A DNA stretch of 64,000 nt. Source: Ga0077523 sp038324085 (GTDB lineage: Bacteria > Pseudomonadota > Gammaproteobacteria > Burkholderiales > Ga0077523). Under the pieces are notes generated by a model. That model was given only the letters and a program-made list of their open reading frames with translations, did no database searches and was not told the DNA's origin. The position numbers and the translations under genes are program-made. Position 1 is the first letter of the stretch, and each line of letters starts with the position of its first letter. The stretch is taken from contig JBBQHP010000020.1 in NCBI GenBank assembly GCA_038324085.1, positions 10,390 through 74,389 on the forward strand. Reading direction: 5' to 3'. This document shows, piece by piece, positions 54,691 to 64,000 of this stretch.

Positions 54691-55779
54691 TCAGGTCACC
54701 GCCTGCAACAGGGCGTCGTACGCTTCCTCGAACAACCGCACGCCCTCCTGCTGCAACTGCTCGCCGACCGCCTCGTGGGCGATGCCGAGCTTCTCGATCG
54801 CATCGAACGCGGCTCTCGCCTCGGCAATACCGTCAGTGACGGTCAGTGCCGCCTTGCCGTGATCGCGGAAGGCGACCAGCGTGGTGTCCGGCAACGTATT
54901 GACCGTCTGTGCGCCGATCAGCGGTTCGACGTACATGAGATCCGGATAATCCGGGTTCTTCACGCTGGTGCTGGCCCACAGCAGATACTGGGGCCGGGCA
55001 CCGCTGGCGCGCAATGCGGCGAAACGCGGCGCACCGAACACTTCGCCATAGCGCTCGTAGGCGAGCTTGCCAACGGCCACCGCCATCCTGCCTTTCAGCG
55101 CCTGCGCCTGCGGCGTGCCCAGTGCGTCCAGCTTCTTGTCCACCAGGACGTCGATGCGACTCATGAAGAAGCTCGCGACGGACTTGACCCGCTTGACGTC
55201 GCCACCGGCGTTCTTCAATCGCTCCAGTCCCGTCTGGTAAGCCTCGAAGATCGCGTTCATCTGGCCCAGCGAAAACAGCAAGGTCACATTGACGCTGATG
55301 CCCTCGGAGATGCATTGCTCGAAGGCCTTCACACCGGCGGGCGTTCCAGGAATCTTGATGAGCACGTTGTCGCGTGCAACCTCGCGTCGCAGGCGGCGGG
55401 CGGCGGCGATCGTCCGGTCGGTATCGTTGGCGAGATGCGGCGAGACTTCGAGGCTCACGTAGCCGTCGTCGCCCTTGGTCAGGTCGAACACCGGTCGCAG
55501 GATATCGCAGGCGGCCTGGACGTCCTCGATCGCAAGCCGCTCGTAGCGCCGCTCGGGCTCGGCTTCCTCGGCTTTCAGTCGGGCGAGCTCGGCCGCATAG
55601 GCTTCGCCCTTCGCGATCGCATTGCGAAAGATGCTCGGATTGGTGGTGATGCCGGTGACTTCACCGGCGTCGACCAATTGCTTCAATTCGCCGCCCTGGA
55701 TCAGGGGGCGGGACAGGTTGTCGAGCCAGATGCTCTGGCCGATCTGATGCAACTGGGTGAACTGGGTAAGGCGTTCCAT
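54691..55779 (-). CDS. tal: Transaldolase
   Basis: This 362-residue enzyme of the pentose phosphate pathway transfers a dihydroxyacetone unit from sedoheptulose-7-phosphate to glyceraldehyde-3-phosphate. The Schiff-base lysine is Lys142 in NVLIKIPGTPAG, and SIWLDNLSRPLI and GITTNPSIF mark the N-terminal TIM-barrel strands. The length fits the longer bacterial transaldolase subfamily (about 360-380 residues). The ATG at 55779 has GGAGGGG upstream. It precedes the DNA-repair pair on the same strand, with a 56-nt gap. Confidence 0.94.
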   Translation of the reverse strand: MERLTQFTQLHQIGQSIWLDNLSRPLIQGGELKQLVDAGEVTGITTNPSIFRNAIAKGEAYAAELARLKAEEAEPERRYERLAIEDVQAACDILRPVFDLTKGDDGYVSLEVSPHLANDTDRTIAAARRLRREVARDNVLIKIPGTPAGVKAFEQCISEGISVNVTLLFSLGQMNAIFEAYQTGLERLKNAGGDVKRVKSVASFFMSRIDVLVDKKLDALGTPQAQALKGRMAVAVGKLAYERYGEVFGAPRFAALRASGARPQYLLWASTSVKNPDYPDLMYVEPLIGAQTVNTLPDTTLVAFRDHGKAALTVTDGIAEARAAFDAIEKLGIAHEAVGEQLQQEGVRLFEEAYDALLQAVT

Positions 55780-55988
55780 GATGATTCCCCTCCGAGACTG
55801 GCCGGTCGCTTGCGCGCGCCAAAGCCGTTGGAGTCGCCCCGCCGCGATCGGTTCAGCCGGATTGGGCGGATCGACGAATCGATGCAAATCGAGCGCTGGT
55901 CGCCGACCCGCGGAGCCCGAGTGTGTTCGAACGCAGTCGAGTCGTCGGCCTGCGATCCCTCGGCCCGTCCGAGCCGTGGCTCGGCGGC

Positions 55989-56327
55989 TCAGATCGCGGA
56001 TTCGTCCGTCTCTCCGGTGCGAATGCGGATCACCTGGGAGACGTCGCTGACGAAGATCTTGCCATCACCGATCTTGCCGGTGCGCGCGGCCTTGACAATC
56101 GCATCGAGCGCGGCGTCGACCAGACCGTCGCCGATGATCACCTCCACCTTCACCTTGGGCAGGAAATCCACCACGTACTCGGAGCCGCGATACAGTTCCG
56201 TGTGCCCCTTCTGCCGGCCGAAGCCCTTCACCTCGGTGACGGTGAGGCCGGCCACGCCGATCTCGGACAGGGCTTCGCGCACCTCGTCCAGCTTGAACGG
56301 CTTGATGACGGCTTCGATCTTCTTCAT
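55989..56327 (-). CDS. glnB: Nitrogen regulatory protein PII (GlnB/GlnK type)
   Basis: This 112-residue protein is a complete PII trimer subunit. The uridylylation site Tyr51 is in the T-loop RGSEYVVDFLPK, and the ATP/2-oxoglutarate-binding signature TEVKGFGRQKGHTELY precedes it. It reports the 2-oxoglutarate and energy state to nitrogen-control partners. The gene follows nadE, as in many proteobacteria, which favours GlnB over GlnK (no amtB is nearby). Confidence 0.95.
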   Translation of the reverse strand: MKKIEAVIKPFKLDEVREALSEIGVAGLTVTEVKGFGRQKGHTELYRGSEYVVDFLPKVKVEVIIGDGLVDAALDAIVKAARTGKIGDGKIFVSDVSQVIRIRTGETDESAI

Positions 56328-56389
56328 CGGTAGTCTCTCCTCGGAGGGCGGATTCGGCTCGGTTCGAGTATAGCGCCGTACCCGTCCGG

Positions 56390-58081
56390 TCAGAACTTGT
56401 CCCGATAGCGGTTCGTGATCGGATAGCGCCAGTCCTTGCCGAAACCACGCGGCGTGATGCGCACGCCCACGGGCGCCTGCCGGCGCTTGTATTCGCTCAG
56501 GGTGAGCAGGCGCACGACCCGTTCCACGTCGGCGCGGGCAAAGCCCAGGCCCATGATCTCGCGCGGCCCGCGATCGTGTTCCACGTACAGTTCCATGATC
56601 GCGTCCAGCACTTCATAGGGCGGGAGGCTGTCCTGGTCCACCTGGTTGGGCTTGAGTTCGGCCGACGGCGGCCGCGTGATGATCCGCTCGGGAATCACCG
56701 CGCCCACGGTATTGCGCCAGTTGCACAGGCGGTAGACCAGCGTCTTGCTGATGTCCTTCAGCACCGCGAAACCGCCGGCCATGTCGCCATAGAGCGTCGC
56801 GTAGCCCGTGGCCATTTCGCTCTTGTTGCCCGTGGTCAGCACGATCGAACCGTATTTGTTCGACAGCGCCATCAGGAGCGTGCCGCGGATGCGCGACTGC
56901 AGGTTCTCCTCCGCCGTGTCGAAGGGCAGGTTGGCGAACTCGCTGGCTAGGGTCTCGAGAAACTTGTCGAACACCGGCTTGATCGCCAGCACCGTGTATT
57001 GCACGCCCAGGTTCGCCGCGAGCAGCTCGGCGTCCTCGAGGCTCATGCTGGCGGTGTACTGGGACGGCATCATCACCGCCCGCACCTTGTCCGGCCCCAG
57101 CGCATCGGCAGCGATGCACACCACCAGCGCCGAATCGATGCCGCCCGAGAGCCCCAGCAGCACGCCGGGAAAGCCGTTCTTGCCCACGTAGTCCTTCACG
57201 CCCAGGCACAACGCCCGGTAGACCATTGCCTCGAGCGGTTGCTCGGGTGGCAATCCGGCCGCGACCGGGACGCCGCCCTCGAACACCACCACGCCGAGCG
57301 CTTCCTCGAAGGCGGGCAATTGATGCGTGACCTTGCCAGCGGCATCGACGACGAACGAAGCGCCGTCGAACACGAGTTCGTCCTGGCCGCCCACCAGATT
57401 GCAGAACACGATCGGCATGCCGGTCTCGCGGGCCCGTGCCCGTACCACGTCATAGCGCGTCGTGAGCTTGTCCACGTGATACGGGGACGCATTGAGGACC
57501 AGCAGCACCTGCGCGCCGGCCGCGCGGGCCATGCGGGGCGCCTCCGGGGCCACGATCCCGACGCGGTCACCGTTCGGATCGTCGAGGGCGATTTCCTTTC
57601 GATCCCGCGCGCGCGCGGTGCGCGGACCCTGGGGGCCCCAGACGTCCTCGCAGATGTTGACGCCTATCCGGCAGCCCCCCGCCTCGAACACGCAGGACTT
57701 GTCGCCCGGCTCGAAATAGCGCTCCTCGTCGAACACCGTGTAGTTGGGGAGATCCCGTTTGGCATAGGTCGCGACGACCCGCCCGTCCATCAGGACCGAT
57801 GCCGCGTTGTGCAGGCGACCGCGCGAGCCCTGGGGGTGGCCGACGATCACGACGATGCCGCGGGCTCGCGCGGCGAGATCCTGCAGCCCGTTCTCGCACG
57901 CTTCGATGAAATCGTCGCGCAGCAGCAGATCCTCCGGCGGATAGCCGCAAATCGACAGCTCCGGCGTGAGCAGGACATCGGCCCCAAGGGCACGAGCGCG
58001 CGTCGCGCAATCGAGAATCCTGGACACGTTTCCGGCGACATCGCCGAGGCAGCAATTGATCTGTGCGATGGCGATGCGCAT
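56390..58081 (-). CDS. nadE: Glutamine-dependent NAD+ synthetase
   Basis: This 563-residue two-domain enzyme makes NAD+ from nicotinic acid adenine dinucleotide with glutamine as ammonia donor. The N-terminal nitrilase-like domain (1-270) has the triad Glu41 (LTPELSICGYPP), Lys108 (YAKRDLPNY) and Cys144 (NICEDVWG); the C-terminal synthetase domain has the PP-loop LSGGIDSAL near residue 310. A stretch after EDVWGP, about residues 151-178 (TARARDRKEIALDDPNG region), looks like an insertion compared with typical bacterial forms. ATG 58081 gives the standard start; open frame beyond it is not homologous. Confidence 0.94.
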   Translation of the reverse strand: MRIAIAQINCCLGDVAGNVSRILDCATRARALGADVLLTPELSICGYPPEDLLLRDDFIEACENGLQDLAARARGIVVIVGHPQGSRGRLHNAASVLMDGRVVATYAKRDLPNYTVFDEERYFEPGDKSCVFEAGGCRIGVNICEDVWGPQGPRTARARDRKEIALDDPNGDRVGIVAPEAPRMARAAGAQVLLVLNASPYHVDKLTTRYDVVRARARETGMPIVFCNLVGGQDELVFDGASFVVDAAGKVTHQLPAFEEALGVVVFEGGVPVAAGLPPEQPLEAMVYRALCLGVKDYVGKNGFPGVLLGLSGGIDSALVVCIAADALGPDKVRAVMMPSQYTASMSLEDAELLAANLGVQYTVLAIKPVFDKFLETLASEFANLPFDTAEENLQSRIRGTLLMALSNKYGSIVLTTGNKSEMATGYATLYGDMAGGFAVLKDISKTLVYRLCNWRNTVGAVIPERIITRPPSAELKPNQVDQDSLPPYEVLDAIMELYVEHDRGPREIMGLGFARADVERVVRLLTLSEYKRRQAPVGVRITPRGFGKDWRYPITNRYRDKF

Positions 58082-58114
58082 GGGTCGTACTATAGCATTG
58101 GGTACCAATTGCTC

Positions 58115-59260
58115 ATGCGCACCGAACACTCGATCGAGATCGCCGATTCCCTCTCCGCCGTGGCACCCGCGGAATGGGATCGTCTCGCGGAACACCACCC
58201 GCTGGTGTCGCACGCGTTCCTGCACGCGCTGCACGAAAGCGGCGCGGCGTCGGCGGATTCCGGCTGGGCTCCGCAGTACCTGCTGCTGAAGGAAGGCACC
58301 ACCCTGGCCGCGGCGCTGCCGCTGTACCTGAAATCGCATTCCTACGGCGAATACGTGTTCGACTGGGCCTGGGCGGACGCCTGGCAGCGAGCCGGCCAGC
58401 GCTATTACCCGAAGCTGCTGGCCGCCATTCCGTTCACGCCGGTCACGGGTCCGCGCCTGCTCGCCGCCACGCCCGCACATCGCACCGTACTGGTGCGGGC
58501 CGCAGTCCAGTTCGCCGAGGAACTCGGCGTCTCGACCCTGCACTGCCTGTTTCCCGACGAGGCCGGAGCGGCGGAACTGGCCGCGGACGGTTTCCTGCTG
58601 CGCAAGACCGTGCAATTCCACTGGACCAACGAGGGCTTCGCGACATTCGACGATTTCCTCGCCCGCATGAACCACGAGAAGCGCAAGAAGGTGAAGCAGG
58701 AACGGCGCCGCGTGCGTGACGCCGGCGTAACGTTCGAATGGAAAGTGGGCAGCGACATCACCGAGGCCGACTGGCGCTTCTTCGTGCGCTGCTACGACAA
58801 CACCTATCGCCAGCACCATTCGACCCCCTATCTCAATCTCGACTTCTTCCTGCGCATCGGCGCGTCGATGCCAGCCAATCTGCTGCTCGTGATCGGCCGC
58901 AGGGACGGGCGCCCGGTCTGCGCGTCGCTCGACGTCTACACCGCCGCAGCGCTGTGGGGCCGCTACTGGGGTACGCTCGAGTTCGTCTCCGGCCTGCATT
59001 TCGAGACCTGCTACTACCAGGCGATCGAGTTCTGCATCGCGCACGGCATCGGCTCCTTCGAGGGCGGCGCCCAGGGCGAACACAAGCTCGCCCGCGGCCT
59101 GATGCCGGTCACCACATGGTCGGCGCACTGGGTGGCCGAACCCGAGTTCGCGCGCGCAATCCAGAAGTTTCTGGAGCGCGAATCGCGCGGGATCAGCGCC
59201 TACGTGAACGAACTCGAGGAGCATGCGCCGTTCAAGGGCGCCGACCTGCTCGAACTCTGA
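58115..59260 (+). CDS. FemAB/GNAT-type acyltransferase-like protein (DUF482 family)
   Basis: This 381-residue protein has the two-lobed GNAT/FemAB character, with HPLVSHAFLHALHESG near the start and FDWAWADAWQRAGQRYYPKL in the middle, both typical of the DUF482/peptidogalycan-like family. Features such as RMNHEKRKKVKQERRR and GLHFETCYYQAIEFCIAHG complete the match. Family members may acylate an amino or aminosugar group; the substrate is unknown. It is divergent from nadE, 33 nt apart. The start is ATG 58115; the frame is open upstream but without conserved sequence. Confidence 0.85.
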   Translation: MRTEHSIEIADSLSAVAPAEWDRLAEHHPLVSHAFLHALHESGAASADSGWAPQYLLLKEGTTLAAALPLYLKSHSYGEYVFDWAWADAWQRAGQRYYPKLLAAIPFTPVTGPRLLAATPAHRTVLVRAAVQFAEELGVSTLHCLFPDEAGAAELAADGFLLRKTVQFHWTNEGFATFDDFLARMNHEKRKKVKQERRRVRDAGVTFEWKVGSDITEADWRFFVRCYDNTYRQHHSTPYLNLDFFLRIGASMPANLLLVIGRRDGRPVCASLDVYTAAALWGRYWGTLEFVSGLHFETCYYQAIEFCIAHGIGSFEGGAQGEHKLARGLMPVTTWSAHWVAEPEFARAIQKFLERESRGISAYVNELEEHAPFKGADLLEL

Positions 59261-59366
59261 CCCGGCCGATGGCCTTTCGTCGCCGGCCATTGCAAGTCAT
59301 GGTCGCGGCCACCATCTCCCGACTCCACGCTTTCATTTCGCAATCATTCCTTCCCGGTCCAGGCCC

Positions 59367-60413
59367 ATGATCCCTTTCTCCGTCCTCGATCTCGCCCCGA
59401 TTCCGCGGGGCGCCACGGCAGCGGACGCGTTGTGCAACACGCTCGCGCTCGCGCGCCAGGCCGATGATCTCGGCTACCGGCGCTACTGGCTCGCGGAGCA
59501 CCACAACATGCCGGGCATCGCCAGCGCCGCGACGGCGATCGTGATCGCACACGTCGCCGGCGGTACCCGCACCATCCGGGTCGGCTCCGGCGGCGTCATG
59601 CTGCCGAACCATTCGCCGCTGGTGGTCGCCGAACAGTTCGGGACACTCGCGTCGCTGTTTCCGGGTCGCATCGACCTGGGCCTCGGCCGGGCGCCGGGAA
59701 CCGACATGCTGACGGCGCGAGCGTTGCGCCGCGACGCCACCGACAGCGCCGAACAGTTCCCCCAGGACGTGCTCGAACTGCAGGCGTATTTCGCGCAACC
59801 GGAAGCCGGACAGCATTTGCGGGCGGTGCCGGGGGAGGGGCTGGAAGTCCCCATCTGGCTGCTGGGTTCGAGCCTGTTCAGTGCGCAGCTCGCCGCGATG
59901 CTGGGCCTGCCCTTCGCTTTCGCTTCACATTTCGCACCCGATCTCATGCGGCAGGCCGTGGACATCTACCGCAGCCGGTTCGAGCCCTCGCGACAACTCC
60001 TGCGCCCCTACGCCATGCTCGCGGCCAACGTGGTCGCTGCCGATAACGACGCCGACGCCCGTCGCCAGTTCACCTCGCAGCAGCAGTCCTTCGTAAACCT
60101 GCGGCGCGGCATGCCGGGTCAGGTGCCGCCGCCCATCGAGAACATGGACGCATTCTGGACGCCGGCCGAGCGCGCGATGGTCGAGCGCTCGCTCGCCGTT
60201 TCGTTCGTGGGTTCGCCCGACACCGTGCACACCGGTCTCGCCGCGTTCATCGATGATCTGCATCCCGACGAACTGATGGTCACCGCGCACCTGCACGACC
60301 AGCCAGCGCGTCTGCGTTCGCTCGAATTGATCGCCGGCGTGCGGCAACGGCTGGCCGGCAACGCAACGGGAGCCCACTCGAGCACGGTCCTGTCGGAAGG
60401 CGTCGCGCCATGA
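59367..60413 (+). CDS. LLM-class flavin-dependent oxidoreductase (luciferase-like monooxygenase)
   Basis: This 348-residue protein resembles bacterial luciferase-like FMNH2-dependent monooxygenases of the YhbW type. It has WLAEHHNMPG, GSGGVMLPNHSPLVVAEQFG and IDLGLGRAPGTD, and GSSLFSAQLAAMLGLPFAFASHF, all characteristic. The ATG at 59367 is used; the upstream open part is unrelated. It overlaps the following nitronate-monooxygenase-like gene by ATGA, so the two are co-translated. Natural substrate unknown. Confidence 0.9.
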   Translation: MIPFSVLDLAPIPRGATAADALCNTLALARQADDLGYRRYWLAEHHNMPGIASAATAIVIAHVAGGTRTIRVGSGGVMLPNHSPLVVAEQFGTLASLFPGRIDLGLGRAPGTDMLTARALRRDATDSAEQFPQDVLELQAYFAQPEAGQHLRAVPGEGLEVPIWLLGSSLFSAQLAAMLGLPFAFASHFAPDLMRQAVDIYRSRFEPSRQLLRPYAMLAANVVAADNDADARRQFTSQQQSFVNLRRGMPGQVPPPIENMDAFWTPAERAMVERSLAVSFVGSPDTVHTGLAAFIDDLHPDELMVTAHLHDQPARLRSLELIAGVRQRLAGNATGAHSSTVLSEGVAP

Positions 60414-61447
60414 CCATCGCCTCCTGGCTGGGTATCGAGCTGCCGATCATCCAGGCGCCCATGGCGGGTGCGGCTGCGGGCGCGATGGTCGTCGCGGTGT
60501 CCAATGCGGGCGGGTTGGGCTCCATCGGCTGCGCCACGCTGTCGCTCGACCTTGTGCGCAAGGAACTGGCAGCCATCCGCGCGGGCACGAACCACCCGTT
60601 CAACGTGAACTTCTTCTGCCATGCAACGCCCGTGGTGGATCCCGCACGCGAGAACGCTTGGCGGGCCGCCCTCGCCCCCTACCACCGGCAATTCGGCGTC
60701 GACACCGAAAGCATTCCCGCCGGTCCGGGACGAGCGCCGTTCAGCAGCGATGCTGCCGACATGCTCGACGTCCTCCGGCCGCCGGTCGTGAGCTTCCATT
60801 TCGGCCTGCCGGCGGCGCCGCTGCTGGCGCGTGCGAAGGCCACCGGCGCGAAAATTCTCGGATCGGCCACGACGGTCGAGGAAGCGCTGTGGCTGGAAGC
60901 GCAGGGCGTCGATGCCGTCATCGCCCAGGGCGTGGAAGCCGGCGGCCACCGCGGCATCTTCCTGACCGACGATCTCACCACGCAGGTCGGGACGTTCGCG
61001 CTGCTGCCGCAGGTGGTCCGGGCGGTGAATATCCCGGTCATCGCCGCGGGTGGCATCGCCGATGCCACCGGTGTGGCGGCGGCGATGGCGCTCGGCGCTG
61101 CGGGTGTGCAGGTCGGGACCGCCTATCTCCTGTGTCCGGAGGCAACCATCACGGCCGTCCATCGGGCTGCGTTGAAGAGCGATGCGGCACGCCACACTGC
61201 GTTGACCAACCTGTTCACGGGCCGACCCGCCCGCGGCATCGTCAATCGCGTCATGCGCGCGCTCGGCCCCATGAGCGATATCGCACCGGCCTTCCCGCTG
61301 GCCACGTCCGCGATCGTACCGTTGCGCGCCAAAGCCGAGGCCCTCGGATCGGGCGATTTCTCGCCGCTCTGGTGCGGACAGAACGCCACCGGCTGCAAGG
61401 AAGTCCCCGCGGCGCAGATCACGAGGGAACTGGCGGCCGCGCTCTAG
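60410..61447 (+). CDS. Nitronate monooxygenase family protein
   Basis: This 345-residue FMN enzyme belongs to the nitronate monooxygenase/2-nitropropane dioxygenase family that oxidises alkyl nitronates; the fold also includes enoyl-ACP reductases of the FabK type. Seen are IQAPMAGAAAGAM, VEAGGHRG and VIAAGGIADATG, with the QAPM and GGH motifs typical of FMN and active site (His in EAGGHRG). It is coupled to the preceding LLM oxidoreductase. It is the last gene of ordinary character before the mobile-element remnant. Confidence 0.9.
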   Translation: MTIASWLGIELPIIQAPMAGAAAGAMVVAVSNAGGLGSIGCATLSLDLVRKELAAIRAGTNHPFNVNFFCHATPVVDPARENAWRAALAPYHRQFGVDTESIPAGPGRAPFSSDAADMLDVLRPPVVSFHFGLPAAPLLARAKATGAKILGSATTVEEALWLEAQGVDAVIAQGVEAGGHRGIFLTDDLTTQVGTFALLPQVVRAVNIPVIAAGGIADATGVAAAMALGAAGVQVGTAYLLCPEATITAVHRAALKSDAARHTALTNLFTGRPARGIVNRVMRALGPMSDIAPAFPLATSAIVPLRAKAEALGSGDFSPLWCGQNATGCKEVPAAQITRELAAAL

Positions 61448-61472
61448 CCTTACTGAGTCACTACAACCAAGG

Positions 61473-61836
61473 CGAATCGAGCGTGATTACCAGGATCTCA
61501 AGCAGAAACTGGGGCTCGGCCACTACGAGGGACGCGGCTGGCGGGAATTCCATCACAATACGATGCTGTGAATCGCAGCCTACGGATTTCTGGTGACCAA
61601 ACGCATTGCCGCCAGCAAGCCCAGGGGGGCCAACAAAAACTTCGCCGCACGCCAAATGCCTCCCGTTCCCACGGATTACGTTCTAGATCCCTCACGGCAG
61701 CCCAGCGCGCACAGCGACACGTATCAGGTTCGATCACCACGATCCCCTACCAACTCAGCTTTCAGTTGCTCGCTTGCCTTGGACAATGTCCGTGCTGCAG
61801 AAGACAAAACGAAAGACGACACTTGTGACCCAGTAA
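61473..61836 (+). pseudogene. IS701-like transposase C-terminal remnant
   Basis: The first frame gives DLKQKLGLGHYEGRGW and FHHNTML, then an in-frame TGA at 61569, then IAAYGFLVTKR, matching the C-terminal catalytic end (E of DDE) of IS701-family transposases. A shift to another frame reads AQRHVSGSITTIPYQLS and CPCCRRQN, and a third ends LVTQ before TAA at 61834-61836, which is the usual C-terminal tail. So at least one stop and two frameshifts are present, and the N-terminal two-thirds is missing. No inverted repeats are clear. It lies exactly between the housekeeping tract and the helicase. Confidence 0.78.
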
Positions 61837-61861
61837 GACTGGGACGTGAAGAACGCGAAGC

Positions 61862-64000
<2,139 letters not shown>

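Overview
This is a GC-rich chromosomal segment, apparently from a proteobacterium and most likely a betaproteobacterium. That inference rests on gene order (trxB divergent from ftsK-lolA-rarA-serS; a PII gene next to nadE), a System I cytochrome c maturation operon, and three PEP-CTERM proteins that imply an exosortase system elsewhere in the genome. No rRNA, CRISPR array or intact prophage is visible. Most of the window is ordinary housekeeping sequence; accessory interest lies at about 37.4-47.4 kb and at the right edge.

Layout. 1-4.1 kb: a partial Bcr/CflA drug exporter, a hexose-phosphate mutarotase, a decayed acyltransferase, a secreted protein and a cardiolipin synthase. 4.1-9.9 kb: ccmABCDEFGH on the minus strand, nearly every gene pair overlapping by ATGA. 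10-12.1 kb: a gene-poor stretch, a terminator, tRNA-Ser(CGA) and mltF. 12.1-17.8 kb: serS, rarA, lolA and ftsK. 17.9-20.8 kb: trxB, an Smr-domain protein and an unknown secreted protein. 21-28.6 kb: a GcvT-like folate enzyme beside an SDR remnant, the ybhP-clsB-ybhN trio, a CinA protein with altered amidase residues, a 32-nt perfect palindrome and a cupin protein. 28.6-37.4 kb: an Ldh-type dehydrogenase, pyruvate carboxylase, a PEP-CTERM lectin-like protein and a complete TRAP transporter (dctPQM).

37.4-47.4 kb holds a two-gene unit made of a TIR-TM-FGE-like protein and a pentapeptide-repeat membrane protein with a channel-like C-terminus, two methyltransferases, a LuxR-type response regulator with a hybrid histidine kinase, and a 651-residue protein with a TIR/deoxyribosyltransferase-like N-terminus, a TPR-like middle and a SLOG-like C-terminus. 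These architectures resemble nucleotide-signalling or immunity proteins and are the best candidates in the window for an undescribed system.

47.7-54.6 kb: a secreted 5'-nucleotidase, two PEP-CTERM proteins, and an ATP-dependent DNA ligase with its associated MBL-fold exonuclease. 54.7-61.4 kb: transaldolase, PII, NAD+ synthetase, a FemAB/GNAT-like protein, and a flavin monooxygenase plus nitronate-monooxygenase pair. The housekeeping tract ends at about 61.45 kb; a broken IS701-like transposase tail follows, then a DrmD-like SNF2 helicase open at the window end, probably the first gene of a defence island continuing beyond the window.
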